From contig PLKU01000085.1 in NCBI GenBank assembly GCA_003140705.1, positions 8,288 through 16,454 on the forward strand: a DNA stretch of 8,167 nucleotides, in the 5' to 3' direction. This DNA comes from Acidobacteriaceae bacterium (lineage in GTDB: Bacteria; Acidobacteriota; Terriglobia; Terriglobales; Acidobacteriaceae). The notes beneath the pieces are model-generated. The model was not told the DNA's origin and did not search any database. It saw only the letters and a program-made list of their open reading frames with translations. A program made the translations under genes and the position numbers. Shown one piece after another: positions 6,244 through 8,167 of this stretch. Within the stretch, counting starts at the first letter, position 1; each line of letters opens with the position of its first letter.

Positions 6244-8007
6244 CTATCTCAGTTCACCGGCCAGAAGGAACACCAGCGATGCTTGCCAGTTGATCGCAAT
6301 CTCATTGCTTGCATACGAGGCCAATTGATCGGCATAGACCTTGCCCGGAGGCAAATCCTTGGGTAGCGCCGCAAGCACCGCGTCTTGGCGGCCCGCATTC
6401 GGCCCGCCGGAAAGCAGCCCCGGCCAAGGTCCCGGCTGCTTGCCTGATCCGCTCGGCCGGTGATGCGGATGCTGAACTGAATTCTGGCCAACCTGCGTCA
6501 CCCATGAGAGCGAAAACGTGTTCCTGCCCAGCAGGTAGTGCAGATTGTCGCGCGCCGCGTCCAAAAAGCTGGCGTCCGGCGAAAACACGTTTGCGATGAG
6601 CAGATACAGGCCATAACTCGCCGCAATGCCATTCGAGCCCCACACGTAGTCCTTCGACTGCATGCTGATCCGGTAGGGATTCGCAATCGTGCGATCAACC
6701 ACAGCACGCGCCGCGACAATCGTTCGCTGGCGGATTGCCGCAATCGTTGTGGCATCGGACCCTTTGCGACGGGAAAGCGCATAGGTCCAAAGAGCCATAG
6801 GCGCCAATTGGTTCCAGTTCTCAGCCGGAGGCGAGTCGAGAGTGGGGAGAAACTCCGCATAGTTCTTCAGGAAAAAGTCATTGAACGCGGACTCGCCGGT
6901 GGTGCGACCAAGTTCAGCCGCAGCCCAAAGCCGTTCGTCCTTGCAGTTGGCATCCCCATATTCACCTGTGTTGACACCTGGCGGATTCTTGAACGTGACA
7001 TTGGGATATTTCTCCGTCCAGGCCCATGCGCGACGAGAGGCATCGAGCGCCCGCGCGGCAAACTTCGCGTCATAACGCTTGAAGACACGTGCGGCTATTG
7101 CGCCTGCTGCTGCGAGATCGGCAGTCGCGCAGGTGCTCTTGTAGGGCGCGGCCCCGGTTCCCATTACTTCGCTCGGCAAGGTGTCATCTTCTGGGGAGAC
7201 GAAGCCGGAAAAGTTTTCGCTTGTTTGCTTATGCCAGACTCCGCCATCGTCGTCCTGCATCTTCAACATCCATTCGAGATTCCAGCGAGCCTCGTTGAGA
7301 ATGTCCGGCGTGCCGTTGCCTGTCTCCGGAATCTTGAGCGAAATCTTCCTTAACTTCGATCCGTAGATCTCCCATGCCCACAACAAAGTCCCGGTGCTGA
7401 TTCCGGAATTGACCATATATCGGCCATAGTCCCCCGCATCATGCCATCCACCAATATTGTCCCGTGGTCCTTTAGCCCCCGAGGAGGAGTGAAACTTGCC
7501 ATGCAGATGGCAGGCCGGGTGCGAATAACCAGGAAACTCCGGCCCCAAGTCGACCGCGGTGCCGCAACGTTGGCCATAGAATCCGCGCATCGCCAAATAG
7601 TAAGTGCGCTCAAACACATTCTTGGCCACAGTAAAGTTCCAGCTGCGGCCCGCACCGGGAATCTCAAGATAGTAGCTGCCCGCCTTGTGAAAGCTTGAGA
7701 AGTCCGCTGCCTGCACCTGGTCGCCGGTAAGGGAGTCAGCCTGCGCTTGTGCCAGCTTGCCTTGAAAGACCACAATGCCATCGTTGGCACGACGAACTTG
7801 AAAAGTCTCAGCCGGAGTACTAACCAGGGCGACCTTGGGACCGTCGAGGGGATAACCTACCTGGTCGACTTTGATTGCCGCATTCGCGCTATCGGCTCCA
7901 TGAGCCAGCGAAGCAGGAAATAGAAGAAGACCCGCAATGACCACAGAAGCTGAAAGCTTTTGGACGAACGGTGCGTGGATAAAAGCCAGGAACAGGGAAC
8001 TTGGCAT
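6244..8007 (-). CDS. Secreted GH9 endoglucanase/cellulase with N-terminal CelD_N Ig-like domain
   Basis: 587 residues from the ATG at 8007-8005. A signal peptide is clear: a short N-region, the hydrophobic core SASVVIAGLLLFPASLA, and likely cleavage near AHG-A (35-38). The CelD_N Ig-like domain follows (about 45-127; IKVDQVGYPLDGPKVALV at 45-62). The (alpha/alpha)6 GH9 domain then runs to the end: RCG (147-149), HPACH (163-167), GGWHDAGDYGRY (186-197) with the catalytic base pair Asp190/Asp193, HPHHRPS (513-519), and YADQLASYASNEIAINWQ (558-575) with the general acid Glu569. GH9 enzymes hydrolyse beta-1,4-glucan or related beta-glycans with inversion. There is no CBM, dockerin or linker after the catalytic domain, so it acts as a free periplasmic or secreted enzyme. 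A TTG at 8034 would add nine residues before the signal peptide and is less likely; neither start has a clear ribosome site. It is the first complete gene of the minus-strand cluster. Confidence 0.93.
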   Translation of the reverse strand: MPSSLFLAFIHAPFVQKLSASVVIAGLLLFPASLAHGADSANAAIKVDQVGYPLDGPKVALVSTPAETFQVRRANDGIVVFQGKLAQAQADSLTGDQVQAADFSSFHKAGSYYLEIPGAGRSWNFTVAKNVFERTYYLAMRGFYGQRCGTAVDLGPEFPGYSHPACHLHGKFHSSSGAKGPRDNIGGWHDAGDYGRYMVNSGISTGTLLWAWEIYGSKLRKISLKIPETGNGTPDILNEARWNLEWMLKMQDDDGGVWHKQTSENFSGFVSPEDDTLPSEVMGTGAAPYKSTCATADLAAAGAIAARVFKRYDAKFAARALDASRRAWAWTEKYPNVTFKNPPGVNTGEYGDANCKDERLWAAAELGRTTGESAFNDFFLKNYAEFLPTLDSPPAENWNQLAPMALWTYALSRRKGSDATTIAAIRQRTIVAARAVVDRTIANPYRISMQSKDYVWGSNGIAASYGLYLLIANVFSPDASFLDAARDNLHYLLGRNTFSLSWVTQVGQNSVQHPHHRPSGSGKQPGPWPGLLSGGPNAGRQDAVLAALPKDLPPGKVYADQLASYASNEIAINWQASLVFLLAGELR

Positions 8008-8065
8008 GTGTGGACTTTCGCTTCGCGCTACCAACTTCGGTCAGTCAAAAAAACGGGCAAGTTTC

Positions 8066-8167
8066 TCAGATTGACGAGAATCCCAGCAACGGTTCCAGTT
8101 CCGTAGGGAGTTTTGCCTGATTTAGCCTGCGCAGATACTTTTGCACATTCGCGGCGCTTCGCGCAAA
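8066..8167 (-). CDS. C-terminal tail of an unrecognised gene (5' part outside window)
   Basis: The minus-strand frame is open from the window edge for 33 codons to a TGA at 8068-8066. The peptide includes NVQKYLRRLNQAKLP and ends ELEPLLGFSSI, which is a plausible helical C-terminus, but I do not recognise a family. An open stretch of this length happens by chance fairly often, so the call rests mainly on strand and on the tidy 58-bp gap before the GH9 start. If real, it is the gene upstream of GH9 in the same transcription direction. Confidence 0.35.
   Translation of the reverse strand, partial: FARSAANVQKYLRRLNQAKLPTELEPLLGFSSI

Noticed and set aside
6280..6300. Gln where the GH9 signature usually has Asn after the catalytic Glu (NEIAINWQ)
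   Set aside because: As far as I recall, Gln here is common in CelD_N-type GH9 enzymes, so it is probably clade-typical rather than a defect.
6538..7353. A 271-codon plus-strand frame antisense to the GH9 gene
   Set aside because: Shadow of a clear GH9 domain with all catalytic motifs on the minus strand.
8026..8060. TTGACT-like -35 element on the minus strand upstream of GH9
   Set aside because: No -10 hexamer at the proper distance, and the T-run next to it has no hairpin before it. Neither a promoter nor a terminator is supported.

Overview
The window is an ordinary-looking bacterial carbohydrate-use locus whose one irregular part is a roughly 1 kb relic-filled gap. Gene families, gene style and moderate-to-high GC would suit a soil or plant-litter polysaccharide degrader. 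Acidobacteriota (Terriglobia) is my best guess, from family recollection only, with low to moderate confidence. There is no rRNA, ribosomal protein or intact tRNA to fix the lineage.

Layout. From the left edge to 1055 (+) runs the C-terminal 350 residues of a GH63/trehalase-like (alpha/alpha)6-barrel glycosidase. From 1056 to 2050 there is no clearly intact gene. This gap holds a degenerate 3' end of a group II intron (domains V and VI, minus strand, about 1208-1283), directly upstream of it on the same strand a small antibiotic-biosynthesis-monooxygenase-like reading frame whose expected start codon reads ATA, a three-copy 9-bp repeat merging into a perfect palindrome, and a sequence like the 3' end of a tRNA. 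From 2051 to the right edge everything is on the minus strand. In transcription order: the tail of an unrecognised gene (8167-8066), a secreted GH9 endoglucanase-type enzyme with an N-terminal Ig-like domain (8007-6244), an SGLT-like sodium:solute symporter (6186-4315), a DUF4380 mutarotase-fold protein (4249-3260), and a Gfo/Idh/MocA oxidoreductase (3160-2051).

How the genes may work together. The short same-strand gaps (58, 57, 65 and 99 bp) suggest co-transcription. A reasonable inference is that GH9 cuts beta-1,4-glucan outside the cytoplasm, the symporter brings in a released sugar with Na+, and the DUF4380 and Gfo/Idh proteins handle the sugar inside. Substrates cannot be read from sequence. 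The convergent GH63-like gene is a second glycosidase that may or may not belong to the same pathway.

I do not see a convincing undescribed defence, mobile or signalling system. The best leads are the intron relic, the ATA-start small gene beside it, and the tRNA-like/repeat cluster, which together look like a scar of past insertion and decay.
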